A DNA stretch of 64,000 nt from NCBI RefSeq assembly GCF_017813355.1, contig NZ_JAGIYZ010000014.1, forward strand, positions 1-64,000, in the 5' to 3' direction. The stretch is from Roseomonas nitratireducens. GTDB lineage: Bacteria > Pseudomonadota > Alphaproteobacteria > Acetobacterales > Acetobacteraceae. A program made the position numbers and the translations under genes. The notes beneath the pieces were generated by a model, which was not told where the DNA came from, searched no databases, and saw nothing but the letters and a program-made list of their open reading frames with translations. Of this stretch, positions 6,842 to 16,841 are shown in pieces; within the stretch, counting starts at the first letter, position 1; each line of letters opens with the position of its first letter.

Positions 6842-9800
6842 TTAGAGACCGGGTAGCGGTTCGCGCAGCCGCGCCGCGGCTTCGCCGAGGCCGGCCCGGG
6901 TGAGCCGGTCGGCGGCAAGGCCGAGCCCGCGCTGGACGCGCCGAAGCAGCATCGCCCGGCGCTCCATGACGAGCGGCACGGCCTCGTCGGGCAGCAGCGG
7001 GGCCCGGTAGAGCGCCCGGATCGCGTCACCATGTCCGGCGATCTCTCCAGTCGGGCAGGTCTCGAGCCGAACGAGTAACCCCTCCAGCGCCCCGACATCG
7101 GTCCAGCAGCGCTGCGGGTTGAGCTGCAGCGCCCCCTGGCGCAGCAGGACGCGATCGTCGCCGCCGAGCATCTTCCGGAGCCGGTGCAGCGCGTTGTCAA
7201 GCGCGTTGCGCGCCGCGTCGCCATCCGAATCGGGCCAGAGCGCATCCGCCACGCGTTCCTGCGCTAGTGGGGCCGAGCCATGTGCCGCAAGAAGTCTTAG
7301 CAGCTCGAGCAGTCGCCGGCTTTCCTTGCGGGAGGAGGGCAGCGGGGCATCCGTACGCTCGATCTCAAACGGACCGAGAGCGCGGATGCGCAGCGCCCAG
7401 GGCCAGGCTGCGCCGGCCTCTGGCGGCGCCATCAGGTCGTTGCGCAGCACCACCTCGCGCGCCACCTCAGGCTCCACGCCGTGCTCGAGCGCCAGTGCCG
7501 CGAGCCGGGCCATCATGTCGCCGCAACAGAACAGCATTGGCCCGTGGCGGAACCCGCACTCGCGCGCGACGCTGTAGGTGGGGCAAAGATGATCGAGCGC
7601 TTCCGGCACGTCACCGCGACGCAGCGCCGCATAGGCCGCGACGCAGCCGGCCACCCAATGGTGCCATCGACAGATCGCGTGGAACGGATGAGCGAAGACC
7701 TCGGCCAGGCGCTCGCGCGCCTCGTCATGCGCATCGGCATGCGCCGCGGCGAGGGCATTGGCGATCAGGGCGATGTGCTCGCGCATGCGGAAGCCGCTGC
7801 TGCGGGCCGTCGCCACAGCGGCCCGCATCAGACGCAGCGCGGTGGGCCGGTCGTCCTCCAGCAGCGCCAGCATGCCGCGATGATGCTCGAACGCGGTGCG
7901 GTCGGGCGCATTGTCGGGGCTCAGCGCGGCGGCGGCGAGGTCCTGATGCCGCCGTGCCCGCGTGGCATCGACCGCGCCGAGGGCGGCGATGACCGCCATG
8001 TTCTCCGCCGCCGCGCGCTGGCCCGCGAGCGAAGGCTCTGCCTCGACCAGCGCCAGGGCCTGCCCGGCATCGGCGAGCGCCTCGGCGTTGCGGCCGAGCA
8101 GCGCCTTGACCCAGACACTGACGCCGAGCCAGCGCATCGCCGTCACCGGCGCGTTTCGGCCCTGCGCGGCAAGCGTGTCGATGCGCCGCAGCACGCGGTC
8201 GAGCCGGTCCACATGGCCGCGCCAGAGCAGGTGGAAGGCGAGCGAGCCGACCAGCAGGCGCTGGCCGAGCGCCGCGTCGAGGTGCAGCAGCCGCTCGGCG
8301 CGGTCCGCGAGGGGCTCGGCCAGTTCGTGCCAGGGCGCGTGGTAGACGACCGCGGCGAGCAGGCCGGGGACCAGGCGCATCTCCGCCGCGTCGTCACCTG
8401 GCGTCGCCGCCAGCGCGGCGTGGCGAGTTAGCGACGCTATCCATCGGTCGAGCTCCGGCAGCCGCCCCAGAGAAATGAGCGCATTTGCCGCCCCTGCGGC
8501 GGCGGCCAGCGCCGCCGCGCCATCGCCCGCCGCCTCTGCGGCATCATGGGCGAGAACGAGGCGAGGCAGTGCGTCCGTGGGGGCCAGGTCCAGAAGGCAG
8601 AGCCCATGCCAATAGGCGAGCCGTTCGCGCGATTCCGGCGGCAGCGCCTCGATCAGGCGCAGCAGCGCGCCGGTACGCCCCTCCGAGACGTAGCGCGGCG
8701 CGGCGTCGCGTAGCGCCGCCTCGGCCTCGGCCCAGGCGCCGGCCTCGGCGAGGAGACCGAGCGCGGCATCCGCCGCGCCGGTCTCGAGCAGCATGGAGGC
8801 CGCATGCCGGCGCAACGCCGCCACTTCCTCCGGCGCGGCCGTCTCCTCGAAGCGGCGGCGCAGCACCTCACTGAACAGGGCGTGGAAGGTGTAGCTAGGC
8901 TCAGGGCCATCGCGCCGGTCGGTGAACAGGCTCGATGCTGCGAGGCGCTCCAGCAGTGCCGGAGCGTCGGCATGGCCGCTGACCCGGCGCGCGAGGTCGG
9001 CTGTCGCACTCGGCAGGTAGGCGATGGCCGCAAGTGCGCGCTGTTCCTCATCGCTCATGCGGCGCAGCACCTCGCCCGCGAGGAAGTCGAAGAGACGCTG
9101 GCGCGCCCCGGGCGCTGGCAGTGCTGCGTCAGCGGGCGAGCCGAGCAGCATCAGCGTCAGCCCGGCGGCCCAGCCCTCGGCGGCCGCGAGCGCCGGGGCC
9201 ATGGCCTCCGACCGGCCGTGCAGACGTACTAGCTCATGCGTCTCCGCCTCATCGAAACGGAGCGCGTCGGCGTCGACGATGGCGAGGTGCTGGCGCGCGA
9301 GCGCCAGCGCATAATCCGGCGGCGGCGGCTCGCGGCTAACGAAGATCCACTGGACGCTGGGCGGTAGCTCGCCGAGGGCGCGTGCAATCGCCTGGTGCAG
9401 AGGGTGGTCGCCCGGCAACTCCTGGTGGTTGTCGAGGACGAGTGTCCATTCGGAGGGCAGGCTGTCGAGCAGCAGGCGCAGTCGGCGGCTCAGGCTGCCG
9501 GACAGATCGGAGAGGTCGTCCGTGCCAAAGGCGGGAAGGTCGAGAGGCAAGGCCGCCGCCATGCCCGCCAGCCGATCGAGCGAGGCCACAAAGGTTGGCG
9601 GATCGGCATCTGCCGCGTCCACCTGGAACCACAGCGTTCGCCGACCGCGCGCCCTTAGCCAAGTCGCGACCAGCGTTGTCTTGCCCGCTCCGGGCTGAGC
9701 AGCGATCCAGACGCCGGGATAGTCCAACAAGGCATCGAGCGCGTCAAAGAGGCGCCCCCGGTCGAAGGCGCGCCCCAGACGCGGCGGCGATAGCTTCCCG

Positions 9801-9850
9801 AGCGCGGCCGAGGCGCGGCGTTCCGGAGACCCGCTACCGCCAAATTCCAT
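6842..9850 (-). CDS. MalT-like ATP-dependent transcriptional regulator with C-terminal OmpR-type winged helix
   Basis: A 1002-residue signal-transduction ATPase. The N-terminus carries a Walker A motif (AAQPGAGKTT, Lys57) and a Walker B-like TLVLDNHQEL at about residue 140. A long helical repeat region (about 350-800) rich in alanine and leucine pairs looks TPR-like. The C-terminus (about 820-930) is a winged-helix DNA-binding domain of the OmpR/SARP type: RALGPFEIERTD, RRLLELLRLLAAHG, ERVADALWPDSDGDAARNALDNAL. Instead of the LuxR helix-turn-helix of true MalT it therefore has the BTAD/SARP-type reader. Such proteins usually bind an inducer through the repeat region. Its targets may be the transporter genes downstream. 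Confidence 0.8.
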   Translation of the reverse strand: MEFGGSGSPERRASAALGKLSPPRLGRAFDRGRLFDALDALLDYPGVWIAAQPGAGKTTLVATWLRARGRRTLWFQVDAADADPPTFVASLDRLAGMAAALPLDLPAFGTDDLSDLSGSLSRRLRLLLDSLPSEWTLVLDNHQELPGDHPLHQAIARALGELPPSVQWIFVSREPPPPDYALALARQHLAIVDADALRFDEAETHELVRLHGRSEAMAPALAAAEGWAAGLTLMLLGSPADAALPAPGARQRLFDFLAGEVLRRMSDEEQRALAAIAYLPSATADLARRVSGHADAPALLERLAASSLFTDRRDGPEPSYTFHALFSEVLRRRFEETAAPEEVAALRRHAASMLLETGAADAALGLLAEAGAWAEAEAALRDAAPRYVSEGRTGALLRLIEALPPESRERLAYWHGLCLLDLAPTDALPRLVLAHDAAEAAGDGAAALAAAAGAANALISLGRLPELDRWIASLTRHAALAATPGDDAAEMRLVPGLLAAVVYHAPWHELAEPLADRAERLLHLDAALGQRLLVGSLAFHLLWRGHVDRLDRVLRRIDTLAAQGRNAPVTAMRWLGVSVWVKALLGRNAEALADAGQALALVEAEPSLAGQRAAAENMAVIAALGAVDATRARRHQDLAAAALSPDNAPDRTAFEHHRGMLALLEDDRPTALRLMRAAVATARSSGFRMREHIALIANALAAAHADAHDEARERLAEVFAHPFHAICRWHHWVAGCVAAYAALRRGDVPEALDHLCPTYSVARECGFRHGPMLFCCGDMMARLAALALEHGVEPEVAREVVLRNDLMAPPEAGAAWPWALRIRALGPFEIERTDAPLPSSRKESRRLLELLRLLAAHGSAPLAQERVADALWPDSDGDAARNALDNALHRLRKMLGGDDRVLLRQGALQLNPQRCWTDVGALEGLLVRLETCPTGEIAGHGDAIRALYRAPLLPDEAVPLVMERRAMLLRRVQRGLGLAADRLTRAGLGEAAARLREPLPGL

Positions 9851-10319
9851 CGGCCCGTTCCGTCTCCCAGCAGCTCCTTCGTATGAATGGTAGCAAAGAA
9901 CAGGGCCGTTGCTGAAACCCTCGACGCAGAAGCCGATCGATAATGCCGACCCGGCTCAACGCTTCATCGCTGGGGCTCCCCGGTGCATCTCGCTGGCATG
10001 GGCCGACTGGTCCGCGCCAAGGCCGCTCGCGGGACGCTGGGAACCGGCTCTCGCTGTGATCAAGGCGAGTGATCGGCCAAGGCGTTGGGCCTATCGGCGC
10101 TCGCACGCGGCGGATGCGCCGGCAAGATCGACGGCGGTCGGTCAGGATGCGGGGGCCGGGGAGGCGGTGCGCCGCGCCGCGATGCGCGGGACGCGCGGCC
10201 TGTCTTCCTCGATCGGGGCTGAGGCGGCTGCCACCCGGCGCCCGGTGGCTCAGCGGGTCCGCAGCAGGATGATGCCCGTGGTCCTGTCGGAGGATGTGCG
10301 CCTCAATTGCCAACGGTGT
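9851..10319. other. Gene-free stretch between the regulator and rsgA
   Basis: About 470 bases upstream of the MalT-like gene and downstream of rsgA. Long open frames cross it on both strands but none shows a domain or a ribosome site. The part 9851-9910 is less GC-rich and is where the regulator's promoter should lie. No terminator hairpin with a T-run was found for rsgA. Confidence 0.4.
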
Positions 10320-11408
10320 TTAGGAGACCGAATCTCGCAGATCTTTCTTCGTCGATTGATACGCTTTCTGCTGCGCGGCCATGCGACGGCGATCGGCCTC
10401 CTGCAGCATTCGGTCTTTCGTCAGCCCCGACGTCGCCATTTCCCGACTCAGCTTCTGGAAATGCGTCCAGCGGTCGGCATCGAGGAGGCCCGCCTCCAGC
10501 GCGCTGCGCACGGCGCAGCCCGGTTCTGTATCGTGCCCGCAGTCGCGAAACCGGCAATTCTGGGCCAGCTGCTCTATGTCGTCGAAGACTGTGCTAAGAC
10601 CCTCATCCGCATCGACCAGGCCCACTTCGCGTATGCCAGGCGTGTCCAGGAGCAGCCCTCCGCCAGGCAGCAGCACGAGTTGACGATGGCTGGTCGTGTG
10701 ACGTCCCCGGGCATCTGCCGCGCGGATGTCCCGGGTCGCCATCCGCTCCTCGCCCAGCAGGGCATTCACCAGGGTCGACTTGCCGACGCCCGATGAGCCG
10801 ATCAGCACACAGGTCTCGCCCTGCTTGACGTGATCCATCAGGCCGCCCAGGCCGAGGCCCTGGCGCACGGAAACGATCAGCACCGGGCATCCAGCTGCCA
10901 GGGTGGCGATCTCCGCGGCCTGGGCCTCGGGTTGCTCGCACAGGTCGGCCTTGGTCAGTATCACGACGGGCCGCGCACCGCTCTGCCAGGCAGCCGCGAG
11001 AAAGCGCTCAAGCCGCCGCGGATTGAGGTCGGCGTTCATCGAGGTGACCACCAAAACGACGTCGATGTTGGCGGCGATGACCTGCAGTGTCTGCACGCTG
11101 TCGGCTGCCCGACGCACGAAGGCCGTGCGGCGAGGCAGGACGGCGTGGATGGTGGCTGTCCCCTCGCCGTCATTCGCCGACAGAGCCACCCAGTCGCCGG
11201 CAGCCGGGTGGCCCGCCTCCCGAGCCTCGTGACGCATGCGTCCGGAGAGCTTGGCGCTCAACGTGCCGACATCCGTGGCCACCAGGTTCGCCAGCCGCTG
11301 CTGGACGATGATACGCCCAGGGATGTAGCCAGCTCGCGCATGCGGCTCGAATGCCAGCCGCAGCGCATCGGACCAGCCATATTGTTCGATCAAACGCGGC
11401 ACTTTCAC
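10320..11408 (-). CDS. rsgA: Ribosome small-subunit maturation GTPase RsgA
   Basis: About 362 residues from a GTG start at 11408. The GTPase is circularly permuted as in RsgA/YjeQ: the G4 motif TKAD comes first, then G1 GSSGVGKST and G3 DTPG, with TTSHR as the switch region. An N-terminal OB-fold part (AGDWVALS) precedes it, and a C-terminal zinc knuckle (NCRFRDC.H..EPGC) follows. RsgA tests the maturing 30S subunit. The frame is open to a TTG at 11474 and another GTG lies at 11402. No clear ribosome site decides between them, so the N-terminus is uncertain. Confidence 0.9.
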   Translation of the reverse strand: MKVPRLIEQYGWSDALRLAFEPHARAGYIPGRIIVQQRLANLVATDVGTLSAKLSGRMRHEAREAGHPAAGDWVALSANDGEGTATIHAVLPRRTAFVRRAADSVQTLQVIAANIDVVLVVTSMNADLNPRRLERFLAAAWQSGARPVVILTKADLCEQPEAQAAEIATLAAGCPVLIVSVRQGLGLGGLMDHVKQGETCVLIGSSGVGKSTLVNALLGEERMATRDIRAADARGRHTTSHRQLVLLPGGGLLLDTPGIREVGLVDADEGLSTVFDDIEQLAQNCRFRDCGHDTEPGCAVRSALEAGLLDADRWTHFQKLSREMATSGLTKDRMLQEADRRRMAAQQKAYQSTKKDLRDSVS

Positions 11409-11495
11409 GTGGGATGGGCAGTCTAGCACCGACCGGGCGGTGAGCCGCGCCCTGGGTCGACCCCGATCAGACAAACGCGGGAGTGCCCGCCCGAT

Positions 11496-12041
11496 CTACC
11501 CGCACTCTGAGCAAGTCAGCAGTCCGCGCTTTTCGCGCGTCGGTTCGATCGCATAGCCGCAGCGCATGCAGTTCGCGCCGTCGTCGGAGGGGTTAAACGG
11601 ATCAGCCACGTGCCTTGCGGGCGGGGTCGCACGGACCTCCTTGCGCGGCCGCCCTCGGCCGCGGCGCGCGGTGGCATCGGGCGCTACTGCCGCCTTTTCC
11701 GACGCAGGAGCCGAGGATGCCTCCTTGGCCGCCGCAGGTTCCCAGGCAGGCATCACATGCGTCTTGGGCCTTGTTGCTGGGGCGGCGGGAGGCGCAGATG
11801 GCGCGGGCGTCGCAACCGGCCGCTGTGCCGAAAAGCCTTCGTCCCAGGATGCGGCGCGGAGCTGTGGGTCCATGCGTTGCGGGCGATCTCTGCTCGCCGT
11901 GCCGGATCGCACGTGCACGACTTCCACTGTCCGGCTGCCGCCGGCCCCGTTGCGACGTGGGATGTTCAGCGTTTCGCGGCGGTTCGTCGGCTCTGGCTTG
12001 TCGTCTTTGAAGCGGGCGAAGACGCGGTCGATGTCGTCCAT
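11496..12041 (-). CDS. AT-hook and zinc-ribbon protein, unknown function
   Basis: A 181-residue protein that matches no named family I know. The N-terminus is MDDIDRVFARFKDD. The middle (about 70-120) is low-complexity, rich in Ala and Pro. ARRGRGRPRKE at about residues 130-140 is a classic AT-hook minor-groove binding motif. The C-terminus has two CxxC pairs (CMRCGYAI and a final CSECG) that form a small zinc ribbon ending right at the stop codon. The layout suggests a nucleic-acid-binding protein. The ATG at 12041 was chosen because the conserved-looking segment starts there; the frame is open for 25 more codons. Confidence 0.6.
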   Translation of the reverse strand: MDDIDRVFARFKDDKPEPTNRRETLNIPRRNGAGGSRTVEVVHVRSGTASRDRPQRMDPQLRAASWDEGFSAQRPVATPAPSAPPAAPATRPKTHVMPAWEPAAAKEASSAPASEKAAVAPDATARRGRGRPRKEVRATPPARHVADPFNPSDDGANCMRCGYAIEPTREKRGLLTCSECG

Positions 12042-12643
12042 GGACGTCCAGTATGGCGAGGTAAAGCGGCACTTCGGCGCCGCAGAGAAGCTTGGTGGTC
12101 GATCGACATTTCGCAAAACAGCGCGATTGCAGGAGCGATCGACTTACTAACTTTTGGCACCAGGGCTCGACAAACAATAGCGCAATTCAACGGCTTAAGC
12201 TTGAGGGAAAAGTCGCCCTACCCTCAAGGTTCGGAGACTCTCTGTTCTCTCCGGCCGAAATTCGGCGCTTGTTGCGCATTCGAACCATCAAGGTCCGCGC
12301 GCAAGCCCCGGCCAAACCTGCGCCTCAGCGCGGTCATCTGACCAGAAGAGACCGGTTGTGAGAGAGACGAATGGAGCAGGGGAGGGGATTCGAACTGTAG
12401 CCCCCAAGCCGCGATGGCCGGCCGAGAGCCGGCATCAGATGGTCACTGTCATGCATTGGCATCGTCGGTTGCGTGTCCCCGATTTGAACTTGTGGCGGGG
12501 GGGTACGGGGTTAAACGCGGCGTCCTGCCGTCGACGAGAATGGTCCACGCTGCCCCCGCCAGCGCGTCGGAGGTGCACCTGCACATTCCGCTCGACTTCC
12601 CGGCGACGGGAAGCATTGGTGCTGACGCGCCGCGGGAGAGGGA
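12042..12643. other. Gene-free stretch with tRNA-end-like pieces
   Basis: About 600 bases before the recombinase cassette leader. 12042-12360 is clearly poorer in GC than the rest of the window. At 12372-12396 the minus strand reads like the 3' end of a tRNA (a TTCGAAT T-loop followed by a C-rich stem and a terminal CCA), and 12477-12491 holds another TTCAAAT loop. Neither can be folded into a full cloverleaf. They may be remnants of an integration site. Confidence 0.35.
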
Positions 12644-12704
12644 GCCCGCGAGGGCAAACCCGGCAAGTCCCGGGCTTCGGGTGGTGCGAGCGCCGCATGC
12701 GGCG
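12644..12704 (+). promoter_or_regulatory. Hairpin-rich leader of the recombinase cassette
   Basis: Three structured elements lie in the 90 bases before the DUF3489 start: a GCCC-GCGA-GGGC hairpin with a GNRA loop (12644-12655), a CCCG...CGGG hairpin (12669-12681), and a perfect 14-bp palindrome CGCCGCATGCGGCG (12691-12704). The ribosome site AAGGAG is at 12715-12720. The palindrome could be an operator or the crossover/binding site of the recombinase; the hairpins may act in the mRNA leader. Confidence 0.4.
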
Positions 12705-12727
12705 GCGTCTCGGCAAGGAGCCATCCG

Positions 12728-13324
12728 ATGTCCACCACCAAGACCCTCACCGTCGCCCAGCTTCTGATCCTCACCACCGCCGCGCAGCGGCCCGACCATA
12801 TGGTCCTCCCCCTGCCGCCAATGGTCCGCGCCCGCGGGAGCGCCCAGCGCAACCTGCTCGGCGCCCTACTCAAGTTGCAGCTCGTCGCAGAGGTGCCCGT
12901 CGACGATGCGAGCATCGCCTGGCGAACCGATGCCGCCGGCCACCACCATGGCCTCCGCATGACCGCCGCCGGCCTCGCCGCTGCAGGTGCCCCTGCTGAG
13001 GCGGCGGCGGAGCCGGCGGATACTGATGCCGATAGCAACGAGGCCGTGAGTTCGGCGGGCAGCGACGCTGCCGCGGTCGACGAGTCCAACTCTGAGCAGG
13101 GTGGCCAGGATGCTCCGCCTCGGCGTCCGACCGGCAAACTGGGCGAGGTGCTGCAGGTGATCTCCGCCGAGGCGGGTGCAACGCTCGCCGAGATCACCAC
13201 GCTGACCGGCTGGCTGCCGCACACCGCCCGCGCCGCGGTTACCGGCCTGCGCAAGCGCGGCTACGACGTGGCGCTCATCGAGCAAGACGGCCGCAAGGCC
13301 TATCGCCTCAACTCGGCGGGCTGA
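12728..13324 (+). CDS. DUF3489 domain protein
   Basis: A 198-residue protein. The N-terminal part (LTVAQLLILTTAAQRPDHMVLP) and the C-terminal part, about 135-195, flank an acidic low-complexity linker (about 85-130). The C-terminal part (GATLAEITTLTGWLPHTARAAVTGLRKRGYDV) is the DUF3489 winged-helix-like module. In alphaproteobacteria this family regularly precedes a DUF2924 protein and a large serine recombinase, so a role as a DNA-binding cofactor or regulator of that element is likely but unproven. AAGGAG lies 7 bases before the ATG. Confidence 0.85.
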   Translation: MSTTKTLTVAQLLILTTAAQRPDHMVLPLPPMVRARGSAQRNLLGALLKLQLVAEVPVDDASIAWRTDAAGHHHGLRMTAAGLAAAGAPAEAAAEPADTDADSNEAVSSAGSDAAAVDESNSEQGGQDAPPRRPTGKLGEVLQVISAEAGATLAEITTLTGWLPHTARAAVTGLRKRGYDVALIEQDGRKAYRLNSAG

Positions 13325-13334
13325 CGAGGGGCGA

Positions 13335-13809
13335 ATGCCCAGGCCACGCAAGGCGGGTTCCGGCCTGCCCGAGGGTGAATCGCCTGCCGCAGCGCTGCGG
13401 CAGGCATGGGAGCGCCTGCACGGCAGGCCGGCGCCGGCCGCGCTGAGCTTGGACTTCCTGCAGCGGGATATCGCCTATCGCCAGCAGGCAGACCAACACA
13501 GCGGCCTCAGCGCCGAGGCCCGACGCCGCCTGGCCGACTTGGCCTGCGGCGCCTCTTCCAGGGCACCGCAGGCGCGGACATCAACGCCGCGCCTCAAGCC
13601 CGGCTCGACCCTGCTGCGGGAGTGGCACGGCAGGACTTACACCGTGCTGGCCCTCGAGGAGGGCTTCGAGATGGCGGGGCAGCGGTTTGCCTCCCTCTCG
13701 CAGGTCGCCCGCCACATCACCGGCGTCCACTGGTCCGGGCCGAGGTTCTTCGGCCTCCGGCGGGGCGGGGCGACCGCTGGGGCGAGGCCTTCCGGCCGGC
13801 AGGCTGACG

Positions 13810-13826
<17 letters not shown>
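13335..13826 (+). CDS. DUF2924 domain protein
   Basis: A 163-residue basic protein. The core HG.PAPAALSLDFLQRDIAYR near the N-terminus, the LKPGSTLLREWHGRTYTVLALEEGFEMAGQRFASLSQVARHITG region (residues about 80-130) and the GPRFFGL ending are the DUF2924 pattern. It is the usual partner of the recombinase downstream, whose start lies 17 bases inside this gene. Its biochemical role is not established; by context it assists or controls recombination. Confidence 0.85.
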
Positions 13827-15573
<1,747 letters not shown>

Positions 15574-15889
15574 GCGGGGGTCGTGCAGGGGCTGCCGCGG
15601 CTCGGGAAGCATCTCACCTGCGTTCACTGCCCGCCAAGCACCTCCAAAACGCCCAGAGCCAGCGAGGGTCCGTGGCCTTACGCAGCTTCGCGGACCGGGG
15701 CGTCCGACCCCATCCGTACATGCCGAAATGGCCAGGAGAGACAGAACCGGCATTCGGCCCGGTGAACCCGCCGGGCCCGCGTCTCTCAGGTACGATTCGC
15801 CGGAGGCCCTTGCGTGTCTGGCCGGAAAGGCGGGGCATTCGCGGGCCAGGGTCGCGGACCCGGAAATCGTCTGCGACATGCCGACTGCA
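15574..15889. other. Gene-free stretch between the recombinase and tRNA-Gln
   Basis: 316 bases with no credible gene. It contains AGGAGAGAC at 15731-15739 facing GTCTCTCAGGTA at 15781-15792 around a G+C-rich hairpin. This recalls the outer helix and the CTCTCAGG strand of glycine riboswitches, but the central GCCGAAGG core is absent. No gene follows in the right orientation, so it is not called as a riboswitch. Confidence 0.35.
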
Positions 15890-15964
15890 TGGTTGGGGCG
15901 CCAGGATTCGAACCTGGGAATGGCGGTACCAAAAACCGCTGCCTTACCGCTTGGCGACGCCCCA
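15890..15964 (-). tRNA. tRNA-Gln (anticodon TTG)
   Basis: On the minus strand the sequence folds as a full cloverleaf. Acceptor TGGGGCG pairs with CGCCCCA, the D-arm contains AAGCGGTAAGGC, and the anticodon arm reads GCGGTTTTTGGTACCGC with TTG as anticodon. The T-arm is CCAGG-TTCGAAT-CCTGG, and an encoded CCA ends at 15890. All stems pair without mismatch. It lies about 300 bases after the recombinase cassette; tRNA genes are common integration targets, but no duplicated tRNA end matching this one was seen. Confidence 0.96.
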
Positions 15965-15983
15965 TCCGCGCGCCTCATAGCCC

Positions 15984-16841
15984 TCAGCCGGGTGGCGCGT
16001 GAAGCCCCCCACCCCAGCGCCACCACGCGGCGGGCAGGCGCCCCGCCGCCTCCGCGGCGCCGGCGGCCTGCGCGAACAGGCCGAAGCAGGTCGCGCCGGA
16101 CCCGCTCATGCGCGCCAGCAGGCAGCCCGGCAGGGCGCGAAGCGCGTCCAGCACCTCGGCCACCGGCGGGCACAGCCCGATCGCCGGCGCCTCCAGGTCG
16201 TTGCGCAGCGCGCCCAGGTCCCGCGCCAACGCCGCGGCATCGGCCCAGCCGGCCGGCAGCGCGGCGGGTGCGGAGAAATCGCCGTCGCGCGCGCGGAATA
16301 CCGCGGGCGTCGCCAGCGCGACGCGCGGATTGACCAGCACCAGGCCGAAGGCCGGCAGGCGCGGGGCCGGCGCCAATGCCTCCCCGATGCCGCCCATCCG
16401 GCAGGGGCGGCTCGCGACGCAGGCCGGCACATCGGCGCCGAGCGGCAGGGCGAGCGCGGCCAGCCTTTCCTCCGGCCAGCCCAGCCCCCACAGGCGATTC
16501 AGCAGCCGCAGCGCCGCGGCGGCATCCGCGCTGCCGCCGCCGATCCCGGATGCGACCGGCAGGTGCTTGTCGAGCGCAAGGCCGACCGGCGCGGACACGC
16601 CCGCGGCCTGAGCCAGCGCGCGGGCGGCGCGCAGGACAAGGTTGTCGCCCTCGGCCGCCAGCGCGCCCGCCTCTGGCCCCGCCACGGCGAATCCCTCCCC
16701 CGCGCGGGCCCGCACCACGTCGCCCACCCCGGCGAAGACCACCAGGCTGTCGAGCAGATGGTATCCGTCCGGCCGCCGGCCGGTGACGTGCAGGTGAAGG
16801 TTGACCTTGGCCGGGGCGGCCTCGGCAGCCCAGGCGCTCAG
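15984..16841 (-). CDS. ispE: 4-diphosphocytidyl-2-C-methyl-D-erythritol kinase
   Basis: A 285-residue GHMP kinase of the non-mevalonate isoprenoid pathway that phosphorylates CDP-ME. Marks are the N-terminal [20 protein letters not shown], the ATP loop [19 protein letters not shown] (about residues 89-107) and the C-terminal [15 protein letters not shown]. No ATG, GTG or TTG is available in frame upstream of the essential AKVN segment. The only fitting start is a CTG at 16841-16839 that overlaps the TGA of the TPR gene, so translation probably depends on coupling. A sequencing or assembly error near 16841 is the other explanation. Confidence 0.9.
   Translation of the reverse strand: MSAWAAEAAPAKVNLHLHVTGRRPDGYHLLDSLVVFAGVGDVVRARAGEGFAVAGPEAGALAAEGDNLVLRAARALAQAAGVSAPVGLALDKHLPVASGIGGGSADAAAALRLLNRLWGLGWPEERLAALALPLGADVPACVASRPCRMGGIGEALAPAPRLPAFGLVLVNPRVALATPAVFRARDGDFSAPAALPAGWADAAALARDLGALRNDLEAPAIGLCPPVAEVLDALRALPGCLLARMSGSGATCFGLFAQAAGAAEAAGRLPAAWWRWGGGLHAPPG

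Noticed and set aside
9909-10796. A 295-codon plus-strand frame running from the regulator's upstream region into rsgA.
   Set aside because: More than half of it is antisense to rsgA and it has no domain; a product of high GC.
12372-12396. A possible minus-strand tRNA 3' end with a TTCGAAT loop and CCA.
   Set aside because: The base-paired partner of the T-stem and the other arms are missing, so it is not a tRNA gene.
15731-15792. Glycine riboswitch call.
   Set aside because: The conserved aptamer core is absent and no gene of glycine metabolism follows; kept only as a low-interest observation.
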